This document shows positions 1-7,561 of a DNA stretch of 20,967 bases, one piece after another; the first letter of the stretch is position 1, and the number at the start of each line of letters is the position of its first letter. A program made the position numbers and the translations under genes. The notes under the pieces are model-generated. The model ran no database searches and was not told where the DNA came from. It saw only the letters and a program-made list of their open reading frames with translations. This DNA comes from Candidatus Cloacimonas sp. SDB (GTDB lineage Bacteria > Cloacimonadota > Cloacimonadia > Cloacimonadales > TCS61). Location: assembly GCA_001412425.1 (NCBI GenBank), contig LKUH01000337.1:1-20967 (forward strand). Direction: 5' to 3'.

Positions 1-1
1 C

Positions 2-418
2 CTGACTTATTTGTATATCAAAAAACATCAGGAACACCAGACTATAAATTTCAAAACAATAAACCTGATAAAAAAAATCGCTGGCATCATTATCCTGTTA
101 TTTGCTCTCTTTACTCCCCATTTTGTTTTCAGAACAGCTAATTTCCCCTTTCTGACCTATTTGCTGATCTTCCTGATAACGATAATATTAATTGCACTGG
201 GTGTTCTGGCTGTTACCATGATCAACAACAGTAAAAGTAAAACTAAGCTTACAAGATTGCTGGGTTACTTGATCCTGATTATAATTTCAGCTGTTCCGGC
301 ATTATTGATGATTTCCTATGATAGCAGTTACAATGCCCTGGGAATGGCTTATTACGCAGCTGTGCTTATCGCTGTTTTTTCCTGGTGGGGTTTCTCACTT
401 TTTTCTGCAAAAGAATAA
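2..418 (+). CDS. C-terminal part of an unrecognised membrane protein (5' end outside window)
   Basis: The frame is open from base 2 with no stop upstream, so the gene probably begins before the window. A TTG at base 11 is the first possible start inside it, but nothing supports it as the true start. The visible 139 residues hold three or four hydrophobic segments: an IIILLFALF stretch, a long LLIFLITIILIALGVLAV stretch, LLGYLILIIISAVPALLMI, and a last one near AAVLIAVFSWWGF. Short basic loops such as NNSKSKTKL separate them. The chain ends in TAA. I do not recognise a family and no catalytic motif is visible. It lies 14 bases upstream of the DciA-like gene on the same strand, so it could share its transcript. 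An integral inner-membrane protein is as much as can be said. Confidence 0.55.
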   Translation: MTYLYIKKHQEHQTINFKTINLIKKIAGIIILLFALFTPHFVFRTANFPFLTYLLIFLITIILIALGVLAVTMINNSKSKTKLTRLLGYLILIIISAVPALLMISYDSSYNALGMAYYAAVLIAVFSWWGFSLFSAKE

Positions 419-432
419 TTCAATCGGTTTAA

Positions 433-735
433 ATGAATTTTATTCCAGCAGGAAAAACCCTGCATGATCTTACTTTCTCTTTGGCAGGATCAAAATACAA
501 AGAACTGGTTATTTTGGCATTTGGCTGGAAAATGCTGCTGGGAGAACTTCTGGCAGAAAGAACAAGTTTAAGAAAACTGGAAAAAAATATCCTGTTTGTT
601 TCCGTTAAAAATAATATCTGGATGCAGGAATTAGTACTGCGCAAATCTGAGATTATAAAAGATGTAAAAAGAAAATACAATATCCAGCTTAAGAATATTA
701 TATTTTCATTGGATTGGGCAAATAATGAAAAATGA
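433..735 (+). CDS. dciA: DciA/DUF721-family protein (putative replicative helicase loader/partner)
   Basis: This 100-residue protein fits the DUF721/DciA family. It has a short N-terminal helix, then a W-x-x-x-x-G-x-x-L-A-x-x-T pattern (GWKMLLGELLAERT, about residues 31-44), then a strand with VSVKNNIWMQEL (about 56-67) like the family's 'V-x-V-x-x-x-x-W-x-x-E-L' core, then a helix and a final strand. DciA proteins interact with the replicative helicase DnaB in bacteria that lack DnaC or DnaI; here this is inferred from family membership only. The usual neighbours recF, gyrB and dnaA are absent. No clear Shine-Dalgarno precedes the ATG. Its TGA stop overlaps the rpe start by 11 bases, which suggests coupled translation. 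Confidence 0.72.
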   Translation: MNFIPAGKTLHDLTFSLAGSKYKELVILAFGWKMLLGELLAERTSLRKLEKNILFVSVKNNIWMQELVLRKSEIIKDVKRKYNIQLKNIIFSLDWANNEK

Positions 736-1393
736 AAATGTTAAAATAGCTCCTTCAATTTTATCAGCAGATTTTCTGAATCTGGAAAAGGAAATAATTG
801 AAATTCAGAATTCCGGCGCAGATATATTGCACTTGGATGTTATGGATGGCCATTTTGTCCCGAATTTAACTTTTGGACTTCCAATTATTGAAAAAATTAA
901 AAAAACTGCCAAAATTCCTGTTGATGTGCACTTGATGGTTACCAATCCTGAATTGTACCTGGAGAAATTAGGTAAATTGGGCATAGATTATGTTTCTATC
1001 CAACAAGAAACCGTTTTTCACCTTCATAGACAGATCAGAATTTTAAAAGATTATAATGTTAAAGCAGGGGTAGCATTGAATCCTGCCACTGCCGTTTCAA
1101 CTATTTTTCCTATTTTAGAAGAACTAGATTTTGTGCTGATCATGAGTGTAAATCCCGGATTCGGAGGACAGAACTTTTTACCTCTGGTTTATGATAAGAT
1201 CACGAAATTAAAAGAAACAGCAGCCCGAAAGAATCCTCAGCTGGAAATTGAAGTTGATGGAGGAGTGAATAATCTTAATGCCCCGGAATTGATTGCTAAA
1301 GGAGTAAATATTTTGGTTGCAGGTTCCTACATTTTTAATAAAAAAAATTATTCACAACAGGTAAATAGTCTAAGGAACCGAAATGTTCGATAG
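725..1393 (+). CDS. rpe: Ribulose-phosphate 3-epimerase
   Basis: Interconverts ribulose 5-phosphate and xylulose 5-phosphate in the cytosolic pentose phosphate pathway. The 222 residues match the normal family length and the TIM-barrel order of motifs: APSILSADF (9-17), LHLDVMDGHFVPN (35-47), DVHLMV (67-72), MSVNPGFGGQ (140-149) and EVDGG (176-180), with AGS near the C-terminus for phosphate binding. Expected metal ligands H36, D38 and H69 and catalytic D178 are present. One deviation is YVSIQQE (89-95), where the family usually has an 'ISVHAE'-like strand, so the histidine there is absent. The gene overlaps the DciA gene upstream (11 bases) and ffh downstream (11 bases). Confidence 0.96.
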   Translation: MKNENVKIAPSILSADFLNLEKEIIEIQNSGADILHLDVMDGHFVPNLTFGLPIIEKIKKTAKIPVDVHLMVTNPELYLEKLGKLGIDYVSIQQETVFHLHRQIRILKDYNVKAGVALNPATAVSTIFPILEELDFVLIMSVNPGFGGQNFLPLVYDKITKLKETAARKNPQLEIEVDGGVNNLNAPELIAKGVNILVAGSYIFNKKNYSQQVNSLRNRNVR

Positions 1394-2705
1394 TCTCTCC
1401 GAAAGATTTGATGCAATCTTCAAAAAACTTAAAGGTCACGGCAAATTAACTGAAAAAAACATTCAGGATTCACTGCGTGAAGTGCGTAGAGCACTTCTGG
1501 AAGCGGATGTAAACTTTAAGATAGTTAAGAATTTTATTGAAGAAGTCAGTAAACGAGCTATAGGCTCAGAAGTAATGAAAAGTCTCACGCCTGGTCATCA
1601 GGTTGTAAAAATTGTTCATGAACAATTGATAGACCTTATGGGCAGGGAAAATTTTGCAGTTAAATTACCCGAAAATCGCCTTAATAAAATAATGCTTATC
1701 GGTCTTCAGGGATCAGGTAAAACTACAAATTGTGCCAAATTAGCTTCCAAACTCAGAAAAAATAATTTGAAACCCGCTCTCGTTGCCTGCGATATTTACA
1801 GGCCTGCGGCCATACACCAGCTGGAAGTTCTGGCAAAACAATTAGATATACCGGTTATTGCCGATCACAAACAGAAAAATGTTAATAAAATAGCTAAAAA
1901 AGCATTGAAAGAAGCGGTTAATATTGATGCCAATCTATTAATATTTGATACAGCCGGAAGACTTCATATTGATGACGTATTAATGGCCGAATTGAGAAAT
2001 CTGAAAAACCTGATCAAACCCGATTATATATTTTTTGTTGCCGATGCCATGACAGGCCAGGATGCCGTTAATATAGCCAGAGAGTTTAACGATCAACTGG
2101 AATTCAGTGGAGTAATTTTAACCAAGATGGACAGTGATGCCAGGGGTGGAGCAGCACTTTCTATAAAAGCAGTTACCGGAAAACCGGTGATCTTTATAGG
2201 AACAGGTGAAAAGATAAGTGATCTAGAGGAATTCCATCCTCAAAGAATGGCCGGCAGAATTCTTGGCATGGGTGATATGCTGAGTTTGATCGAGAAAGCT
2301 GAAGCCAGTTTTGATAAAGCAGAAACTGAAAAAATGGCAAAAAAATTGGCTAAAAATCAATTCACTTTTACCGATTTCTTAGCTCAATTACAGCAAATCC
2401 AAAAGATGGGCCCCCTTGAAAATTTATTGGGTATGATGCCAGGTATTGGCGGAAAAGCCCTGAAAGGCTTGAAAGTTGATGAAAAAGAGATTCGCCATAT
2501 TGAAGCTATTATTTTTTCCATGACCCCTGGAGAAAGAGAAAAACCGCTGCTGATTAACGGCAGCAGAAGAACTAGAATTGCAAAGGGAAGTGGTACCTCT
2601 ATTCAAAAAGTGAACAGACTGCTGAAACAATTTGAACAAATGAAGAAAATGATGAAGAACTTTAATAATCCTAAGTTTATGAAAGGCAAGATGTTACCCT
2701 TTTGA
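1383..2705 (+). CDS. ffh: Signal recognition particle protein Ffh (SRP54 GTPase)
   Basis: GTPase subunit of the signal recognition particle. It binds 4.5S RNA and hydrophobic signal sequences on nascent chains and docks with FtsY at the membrane. The 440 residues show the N domain (1-100), the G domain with GLQGSGKTT (107-115), the DTAGRLH switch (189-195) and TKMDSDARGGAAL (247-259), and a methionine-rich M domain (about 300-440). The M domain contains MMPG (351-354) and the RNA-binding helix-turn-helix with SRRTRIAKGSG (394-404). The start overlaps the end of rpe and no strong Shine-Dalgarno is seen. The ffh-rpsP order is a common bacterial arrangement. Ends in TGA. Confidence 0.97.
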   Translation: MFDSLSERFDAIFKKLKGHGKLTEKNIQDSLREVRRALLEADVNFKIVKNFIEEVSKRAIGSEVMKSLTPGHQVVKIVHEQLIDLMGRENFAVKLPENRLNKIMLIGLQGSGKTTNCAKLASKLRKNNLKPALVACDIYRPAAIHQLEVLAKQLDIPVIADHKQKNVNKIAKKALKEAVNIDANLLIFDTAGRLHIDDVLMAELRNLKNLIKPDYIFFVADAMTGQDAVNIAREFNDQLEFSGVILTKMDSDARGGAALSIKAVTGKPVIFIGTGEKISDLEEFHPQRMAGRILGMGDMLSLIEKAEASFDKAETEKMAKKLAKNQFTFTDFLAQLQQIQKMGPLENLLGMMPGIGGKALKGLKVDEKEIRHIEAIIFSMTPGEREKPLLINGSRRTRIAKGSGTSIQKVNRLLKQFEQMKKMMKNFNNPKFMKGKMLPF

Positions 2706-2777
2706 AAATTATGCTTGACGATAAACAGTGAAAAAAAAATTAATCCTTTTTATTAAAAAAATATTATGCGCAAAAAT

Positions 2778-2783
2778 AAGGAG
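2778..2783 (+). promoter_or_regulatory. Shine-Dalgarno of rpsP
   Basis: AAGGAG lies five bases before the rpsP ATG at 2789. It is among the clearest ribosome-binding sites in the window. The 83-base ffh-rpsP gap also contains a TTGACG at 2715-2720, but no good -10 box follows at normal spacing, so I do not call a promoter. Confidence 0.75.
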
Positions 2784-2788
2784 TTGTA

Positions 2789-3349
2789 ATGGTTAAACTG
2801 AGACTAAAAAGAATGGGTGCAATAAACAAACCCTTTTACAGAATTGTTGCTGTTGATTCCCGCAAAAAAAGAGACGGGAAATATTTAGAATCTCTGGGGT
2901 ATTATGATCCCAAGACTGATCCTTTTACCTTGAAAGTTGATATTGATAAATGCATCAATTGGCTTAAGGTGGGAGCTCAACCTTCCGAAACTGTCCGATC
3001 ACTCTTCAAACAGGCAGGTATCATAGAGAAATGGCATAATATTAGGATGGGAATTAAAGAAGTAGATAAACCGGAAAAGGTAAAAAAAGAAAAAGTTGAA
3101 ACAAAAAAAGAAAAAGTAATTGAAGAAACTGCAGAGTTGGTTGCTGAACAAACCGAGCCGGTTAAAGAAGAGAAAGTAGAAAAAGCTACCGTTAAAACTG
3201 AAAAAATAGCTGAAGAACAGAAAGAAGAGAAAATTGCAGCTGATAAATCTGAAGAAAATGAAACTGATGAGAAAGAAAAATTAGCTGAATCCACTGAAGA
3301 ATCTACTGAAGAAAAAAACGAAACTAAATCTGAAGCCGATAAACAGTAA
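2789..3349 (+). CDS. rpsP: 30S ribosomal protein S16 with long charged C-terminal extension
   Basis: Small-subunit protein that binds 16S rRNA and helps 30S assembly. Residues 1 to about 84 are a standard S16: MVKLRLKRMG start, PFYRIVAVDSRKKRDGKYLE (16-35), LGYYDP (36-41), then INWLKVGAQPSETV and the LFKQAGI segment. Ordinary S16 stops around residue 80-90. This one continues for about 100 residues of Lys/Glu-rich, low-complexity sequence with repeated KxEKV and EExxEE blocks, with no predicted fold visible to me. Such tails occur on S16 of some FCB-group bacteria (from memory). A strong Shine-Dalgarno precedes it. The khpA ATG follows 18 bases after its stop. Confidence 0.96.
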   Translation: MVKLRLKRMGAINKPFYRIVAVDSRKKRDGKYLESLGYYDPKTDPFTLKVDIDKCINWLKVGAQPSETVRSLFKQAGIIEKWHNIRMGIKEVDKPEKVKKEKVETKKEKVIEETAELVAEQTEPVKEEKVEKATVKTEKIAEEQKEEKIAADKSEENETDEKEKLAESTEESTEEKNETKSEADKQ

Positions 3350-3367
3350 GAATAAAAGGAGCTTGTG

Positions 3368-3598
3368 ATGAAAGAACTGATTGAATTTGTAGTAAAAGCA
3401 TTAGTTGATGATCCCAGCGCAATTGATATAAAAGAAGTAGCTGGAGATAAAATAACCATTTACGAATTGCGTGCAGCTAAAAGCGATATCGGTAAAGTTA
3501 TCGGTAAAAGAGGTAGAACCGCAAGTGCTATCAGAACACTGATGAACGCTGTCTCAGCAAGACAAGGCAAAAGAGCTGTACTCGAAATAATCGAGTAA
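3368..3598 (+). CDS. khpA: KH-domain RNA-binding protein KhpA
   Basis: A 76-residue single KH domain protein of the KhpA (formerly YlqC) family, a small RNA chaperone that in other bacteria partners KhpB. The RNA-binding loop is G46-K-R-G49 within IGKVIGKRGRTASAIR, followed by the typical helix. Start choice: a GTG at 3365 is also in frame, but the AAAGGAG Shine-Dalgarno at 3355-3361 is only three bases from it and six from the ATG at 3368, so ATG is preferred. Position between rpsP and rimM is the usual one. Its TAA is directly followed by the rimM ATG. Confidence 0.93.
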   Translation: MKELIEFVVKALVDDPSAIDIKEVAGDKITIYELRAAKSDIGKVIGKRGRTASAIRTLMNAVSARQGKRAVLEIIE

Positions 3599-4102
3599 AT
3601 GCAAGTTGATGAACTTATAAGTATTGGATGCCTGGGTAAATCACTAGATAAAAACGGATTCATTGGCTTTAAAAGATACCTGGAATTACCTCAGGAATTT
3701 AATTCTCTTAAAGAAATTTTTTTGATCTTTAAAGATCATAGAGTGAGATTTGTGGATGTTGAGTTTTCTCCTGATAACAAGGATAAGATTAAGATTATTG
3801 AATCTGATATGGTCTCAGAAATTATTAACTCAGCAGATGTTAAACTGGCTTTATCTCAGGATGATATCGATGAACTCAGAACAAAAAGCGGTTTGATCCT
3901 CCCCGGAATAATGGAAATATTCTATCAACATAAAAAAATTGGTACCCTTATCGAAATTTTTAACAACAATGCCCATGACATATTAGTCGTTGAATTGAAT
4001 GATGGCAAAGAAATTATGATCCCCTATGTTGATAGATTTGTAATTAATTCTGACAATAGTAAGATATTTGTTACTAATATTGAGGATCTTCTAAAACTAT
4101 GA
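3599..4102 (+). CDS. rimM: Ribosome maturation factor RimM
   Basis: RimM binds S19 and assists late 30S head assembly. The 167 residues fit the family length. The N-terminal RimM barrel is diverged: it has IGCLGKSLDKNGFIGFKRYL where the family has a G-x-I/V-x-x-x-x-G-x-x-G pattern. The C-terminal PRC-barrel is clearer: a strand with IGTLIEIF, then DILVVEL, GKEIMIPYV and a final IEDLLKL, matching the family's 'IP-(F/Y)-V' region and ending. The ATG abuts the khpA stop with no Shine-Dalgarno, so translation probably depends on khpA termination. The stop overlaps the trmD ATG by four bases (ATGA). The gene order supports the call. Confidence 0.9.
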   Translation: MQVDELISIGCLGKSLDKNGFIGFKRYLELPQEFNSLKEIFLIFKDHRVRFVDVEFSPDNKDKIKIIESDMVSEIINSADVKLALSQDDIDELRTKSGLILPGIMEIFYQHKKIGTLIEIFNNNAHDILVVELNDGKEIMIPYVDRFVINSDNSKIFVTNIEDLLKL

Positions 4103-4797
4103 AAATTGACATATTGACCCTCTTCCCCGCTTTATTTAGTAATTTTCTGACAGAAAGTATGATAGGAATAGCTGTAAATAATGGGGCTATTGATGTAAAG
4201 ATAACAAATATCAGAGATTTTGCCCATGATAAACATAAAACAACCGATGATTATCCCTATGGCGGCGGTGCTGGAATGATAATGAAACCTGAGCCTATTT
4301 TTGAAGCAGTACAAGCTGTAAAAACCGCAAAAAATACTCCCGTTATCTATTTTACTCCCCAGGGAAGATTGTTAGATCAGGACTTGGTGAACGAGTACTG
4401 TAAATCGGAAAAGATCATTTTGCTTTGTGGACATTATAAAGAAATAGATCAGAGAGTAAGGGAATTGGTTGTTACAGATGAAATTTCTATCGGTGATTAT
4501 GTACTTTCCGGAGGCGAGATTCCAGCTATGGTTTTTATTGATGCTGTAGCCAGGTTGCAGGAAGGAGTTCTTAGCGATATAGATTCTGCCATGAGCGATT
4601 CCCACCAGAAATATCTACTGGGTTGTCCGCATTATACCAGACCTCCTGAATTCAAAGGCTTAACAGTTCCGGAAGTACTGCTTTCCGGAAATCATGCCAG
4701 GATTGCTGAATGGAGACTGGAACGAGCCAGGGAAATTACCCAAAAAATAAGACCAGATTTGTATAAAAAATTTATTGAAAATGAAAAGAAAAAATAA
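4099..4797 (+). CDS. trmD: tRNA (guanine-37-N1)-methyltransferase TrmD
   Basis: Transfers a methyl group from S-adenosylmethionine to N1 of G37 in tRNAs with G36, preventing frameshifts. The 232 residues show DILTLFPALF (4-13), DYPYGGGAGM (51-60), LLCGHYKEIDQRV (108-120) and ISIGDYVLSGGE (129-140). The last two stretches form the trefoil-knot SAM site. The SDSH stretch (166-169) carries the expected catalytic aspartate region, and PHYTRPPEF (177-185) and PEVLLSGNH (191-199) complete the family signature. It overlaps rimM by four bases and the next methyltransferase gene by 17 bases. Confidence 0.97.
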   Translation: MKIDILTLFPALFSNFLTESMIGIAVNNGAIDVKITNIRDFAHDKHKTTDDYPYGGGAGMIMKPEPIFEAVQAVKTAKNTPVIYFTPQGRLLDQDLVNEYCKSEKIILLCGHYKEIDQRVRELVVTDEISIGDYVLSGGEIPAMVFIDAVARLQEGVLSDIDSAMSDSHQKYLLGCPHYTRPPEFKGLTVPEVLLSGNHARIAEWRLERAREITQKIRPDLYKKFIENEKKK

Positions 4798-5335
4798 TCT
4801 TTATGTTGGCCTTGTACACTATCCAGTCTATAATAAATTCAACGAAATAGTAACAACTTCCATAACTAATCTGGATATCCACGACATATCCAGAAGCTGT
4901 AAAACTTTCGGAGTAGCAAGATTTTATGTAATTAATCCTTATCCAACCCAACAGAAGATATTGAACAGAATCTTGAAATTCTGGGAAAGTGAAATAGCTG
5001 GAAAATATAATAGTGACCGGGTAAATGCCCTTAACCTGGTTTCTTATGCCGATTCAATAGAATCTGCAACTCAACAGATTAAAATTCAGGAAGAAGAATG
5101 TCCTGCTATTATTACAACAACTGCTGCTCAGATGGATAAGCAAATTTCTTTTCAGAACGCTTATCAGATTAAAGGTCCGATCTTTTTATTATTCGGCACG
5201 GGGAATGGTTTAACCAGAGAAGTTCATGAAATGGCTGACCATATATTAGAACCCGTAAAAGGTGATAATTACAATCACCTTTCAGTAAGAAGTGCTGCAG
5301 CAATTGTATTGGACAGGTTATCTTCCGATAAATAA
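4781..5335 (+). CDS. SPOUT-class RNA methyltransferase, TM1570-like (Methyltrn_RNA_4 family)
   Basis: A 184-residue protein resembling the predicted SAM-dependent RNA methyltransferase family typified by Thermotoga maritima TM1570, which is often encoded between trmD and rplS. Motifs: the N-terminal NLYVGLVHYPVYNK (6-19), DIHDISRSCKTFGV (32-45), and the knot with IFLLFGTGNGL (134-144) and YNHLSVRSAAAIVLDRL (164-180). The last is the SPOUT 'N-L-S-V/I-R-x-A' motif. Substrate unknown. A TTG at 4775 is in frame, but I choose the ATG at 4781, which better fits the family N-terminus. No Shine-Dalgarno is obvious; the 17-base overlap with trmD suggests coupled translation. Confidence 0.85.
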   Translation: MKRKNNLYVGLVHYPVYNKFNEIVTTSITNLDIHDISRSCKTFGVARFYVINPYPTQQKILNRILKFWESEIAGKYNSDRVNALNLVSYADSIESATQQIKIQEEECPAIITTTAAQMDKQISFQNAYQIKGPIFLLFGTGNGLTREVHEMADHILEPVKGDNYNHLSVRSAAAIVLDRLSSDK

Positions 5336-5341
5336 AGGAGG
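5334..5341 (+). promoter_or_regulatory. Shine-Dalgarno that sets the rplS start
   Basis: AAAGGAGG overlaps the stop of the preceding gene and lies four bases before ATG 5346. It excludes the longer in-frame reading from 5292 and makes the L19 N-terminus normal. Confidence 0.85.
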
Positions 5342-5345
5342 AAAG

Positions 5346-5693
5346 ATGGATATTGTTCAAGAAATTGGTAAAGATCAAATCAGACAGGATTTGACTGAAT
5401 TCAGAGTTGGCGACACAATTAAAGTACATTATAAGATCAAAGAAGGAGCCAAAGAGAGAATTCAGGTTTTTCAGGGAATTGTGATCCAGAAAAAAGGAGC
5501 TCAGATCTCTCAGACCTTTACAGTTAGAAAAATAAGCAATGGGATCGGAGTGGAAAGGATATTTCCCCTGAATTCGCCCAATATCCAGAAGATTGATGTA
5601 GTTAGATTTGGACGTGTACGTCGTGCTAAATTGTTCTATTTGAGAAATGCAAAAGGTAAAGCAGCACGCGTAAAAGAGCGCAAAAGGTATTAA
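5346..5693 (+). CDS. rplS: 50S ribosomal protein L19
   Basis: Structural protein of the large subunit at the 30S-50S interface. The 115 residues are of normal length. Diagnostic stretches are FRVGDTIKVHYKIKEG (19-34), RIQVFQGIVIQKKG (38-51), FTVRKISNGIGVERIFP (57-73), SPNIQKIDVVRFGRVRRAKL (76-95) and the basic C-terminus with LRNAKGKAARVKE. It is the last gene of the rpsP-rplS block and is followed by a strong intrinsic terminator. Confidence 0.97.
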   Translation: MDIVQEIGKDQIRQDLTEFRVGDTIKVHYKIKEGAKERIQVFQGIVIQKKGAQISQTFTVRKISNGIGVERIFPLNSPNIQKIDVVRFGRVRRAKLFYLRNAKGKAARVKERKRY

Positions 5694-5700
5694 ATTATAG

Positions 5701-5731
5701 AAAGGAACCTGTTAAAGGTTCCTTTTTTTTT
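5701..5731 (+). terminator. Rho-independent terminator after rplS
   Basis: A perfect 10-base stem, AAAGGAACCT (5701-5710) and AGGTTCCTTT (5716-5725), encloses a five-base GTTAA loop and is followed by a T run (5726-5731). It starts eight bases after the rplS stop and ends the 5.7-kb translation operon. On the minus strand only a short T stretch follows, so it would act weakly on transcripts from smpB. Confidence 0.92.
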
Positions 5732-5852
5732 GTAATATTTTTCTGCTTTCGTCAATAACCGGATACTGCCAGTAGAATATGTTCGCCTGAAAACATTCCG
5801 TTAATTTTCTTATTCCTGGTTTTTTTTAATACAATTTTTTTTAAAATTAATT

Positions 5853-6302
5853 TTATGAATCTTGGTATTTTATAGCTATTTCCGAATCCCTGAGTTCAGT
5901 TTTTTTCTGGAGATCAGTACGTTTATCGTACTTTCTTTTCCCTTTTGCCAAAGCAATCGTAAGCTTAACAATGCCTTTTTCGTTAATATAAAGATCTTCC
6001 GGAATAAGTGTAAAACCGCGCTCTTCCATTTTAGTTATTAACTTACGTATTTCTTTCCTATTGAACAAAAGTTTCCTCGGTCTTTCCGGATCATGGTTAT
6101 TATAGCTGGCAGTATCATAAGCACTGATATGTAAATTAAATAGCCAGATCTCACCATTTTCTGCCCGGGCATAACTATCTTTGAAGTTAATCTTTCCCGC
6201 TCTGATAGATTTAACCTCAGAACCCTTAAGGACAATGCCAGCTTCGAATTTCTGCGTTAAGAAATAATTATGTTCAGCTTTCTTATTTTTAAATATTCTC
6301 AT
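5853..6302 (-). CDS. smpB: SsrA-binding protein SmpB
   Basis: Binds tmRNA and delivers it to stalled ribosomes for trans-translation. The 149 residues carry the family motifs GIVLKGSEVKSIRAGKINF (22-40), NLHISAYDTASYNNHDPERP (56-75), RKLLFNRKEI, the GFTLIPEDLYINEKGIVKL stretch, and ALAKGKRKYDKR just before the charged C-terminal tail. A TTG immediately upstream of the ATG is also in frame, but the GAGAGG ribosome-binding site fits the ATG at 6302. It is a single gene, convergent with rplS and divergent from the wecA-like gene. tmRNA itself is not in this window. Confidence 0.96.
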   Translation of the reverse strand: MRIFKNKKAEHNYFLTQKFEAGIVLKGSEVKSIRAGKINFKDSYARAENGEIWLFNLHISAYDTASYNNHDPERPRKLLFNRKEIRKLITKMEERGFTLIPEDLYINEKGIVKLTIALAKGKRKYDKRTDLQKKTELRDSEIAIKYQDS

Positions 6303-6475
6303 CAATACCTCTCAGGTTAAGCTGCTGGAAAATATGAATCTGTCAATAGATTTTGCTTTAGATTGATCATCTTCAAATAGAGCTAAACTATAATTCCGGA
6401 TCAGCAAAATCAATTGACAAAAAAGCTGATGACGAAAACAAAGAATATTAGTTGTTAATAAAATTTTGAGGAAAA
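6303..6475. other. Divergent intergenic region (smpB / wecA-like)
   Basis: This 173-base A+T-rich gap must contain the start signals for smpB (leftward) and the wecA-like gene (rightward). A TTGACA occurs on the plus strand at 6414-6419 and another on the minus strand at about 6341-6346, but neither has a good -10 box at 16-18 bases. No exact promoter is called. A GAGGA Shine-Dalgarno is visible at 6468-6472 before ATG 6476. Confidence 0.4.
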
Positions 6476-7561
6476 ATGAATATAATTTATACCTGCATGA
6501 CCGTTTTTATTTTATCTTTTTTTTCGGTTTATACAATAACTCCCTTTATCATAAAATTTGCCTGGAAAATAAATTTTCTGGATAATCCCAATTCCAGAAA
6601 AATGCACATTAAAGCTATACCTCTTTTGGGTGGTATTGCGGTATTTGCAGGGTTTCTGATAATGGTCTGTTACCTGATATTAACCAAACAACATGTTCTA
6701 AACTTAGATATAATTGGTTATCTTGCAGCAGCGTTAATAATTGTTGCAGTCGGTGTTATAGATGATAGATTCGGGATGAATCCTTACCTCAAATTAATAG
6801 GACAGATGAGCTCTTGCCTGATCTTTCTTTTTTCTAATAATTTAATAAGTTTACTAGGTCCTTTTTATATAACCTTGCCTATATTGACTCTCTGGATGGT
6901 TGGATTGATGAATGCCATGAATTTTCTTGATAATATGGATGGCATCATTACGGGAATGTCAGGCATTCTGGCACTTGGTTTTTATGCTTTCAGTTTTCTG
7001 AGTAAAAATACAGGTTTTTCTGCTGATGCTGATTATATATCTTTGTTATCTTTAGTATTTGCCGGATCTGTTTTAGGGTTTCTTCCTTACAATTTCAATC
7101 CAGCAAAGATCTTTCTGGGAGATGCTGGAAGTATGTTCATTGGCTACTTCCTTTCCAGTCTGGGAATTTTATGTGGCAAGCTGGCAGTTAGAAGTATGAA
7201 TAATGATCTTTATTATCTGCTGCCTGTGCTGCTGTTAAGTTATGCCATATTTGACATATCTCTAGTGAGTTTCACCAGAAAAAGGGACGGCAGAAAGATC
7301 AGTCAGGGAGGGAAAGACCATACAACCCACAGGATTGGAACAGCTCTCGGTTCTCCTAGAATAACAGCATTTATTATTTATCTGATCAATATTATAATTG
7401 TACTTGTTACAATAATAGTTTTTATGATGGGATCTGATAAACTGTTGATCATAGCAACTGTTTTATTTGCTTTGATATTTCTTTTCTTTGGTCGAAAACT
7501 GGATCAGATACCAATAATTATTCCCGAAAATCAACTCAAGAACAATGAGGATAAAGCTTGA
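6476..7561 (+). CDS. MraY/WecA-family undecaprenyl-phosphate sugar-1-phosphate transferase
   Basis: A 361-residue polytopic membrane enzyme of the polyprenyl-phosphate HexNAc-1-phosphate transferase superfamily, which starts lipid-linked glycan synthesis at the inner membrane. Key motifs: NSRKMHIKAIPLLGG (39-53), GVIDDRFG (93-100; D96, D97), NAMNFLDNMDG (146-156; N149, D152, D155), FLGDAGSMFIGY (213-224; D216) and KDHTTHRIG (280-288), the His motif that separates WecA/TagO types from MraY. About ten hydrophobic segments are visible. Family context suggests UDP-GlcNAc or a related UDP-HexNAc as donor, for O-antigen-like or other envelope polysaccharide. No other glycan genes flank it. Its TGA overlaps the TTG start of the next gene. 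Confidence 0.88.
   Translation: MNIIYTCMTVFILSFFSVYTITPFIIKFAWKINFLDNPNSRKMHIKAIPLLGGIAVFAGFLIMVCYLILTKQHVLNLDIIGYLAAALIIVAVGVIDDRFGMNPYLKLIGQMSSCLIFLFSNNLISLLGPFYITLPILTLWMVGLMNAMNFLDNMDGIITGMSGILALGFYAFSFLSKNTGFSADADYISLLSLVFAGSVLGFLPYNFNPAKIFLGDAGSMFIGYFLSSLGILCGKLAVRSMNNDLYYLLPVLLLSYAIFDISLVSFTRKRDGRKISQGGKDHTTHRIGTALGSPRITAFIIYLINIIIVLVTIIVFMMGSDKLLIIATVLFALIFLFFGRKLDQIPIIIPENQLKNNEDKA

Noticed and set aside
2977..3459. Serine/phenylalanine-rich open frame on the minus strand under rpsP and khpA
   Set aside because: Its composition is the mirror of the Lys/Glu-rich S16 tail on the other strand; no ribosome-binding site or family is recognisable.
6414..6419. TTGACA as the promoter -35 box of the wecA-like gene
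   Set aside because: No acceptable -10 box lies 16-18 bases downstream; the best A/T match is 23 bases away.
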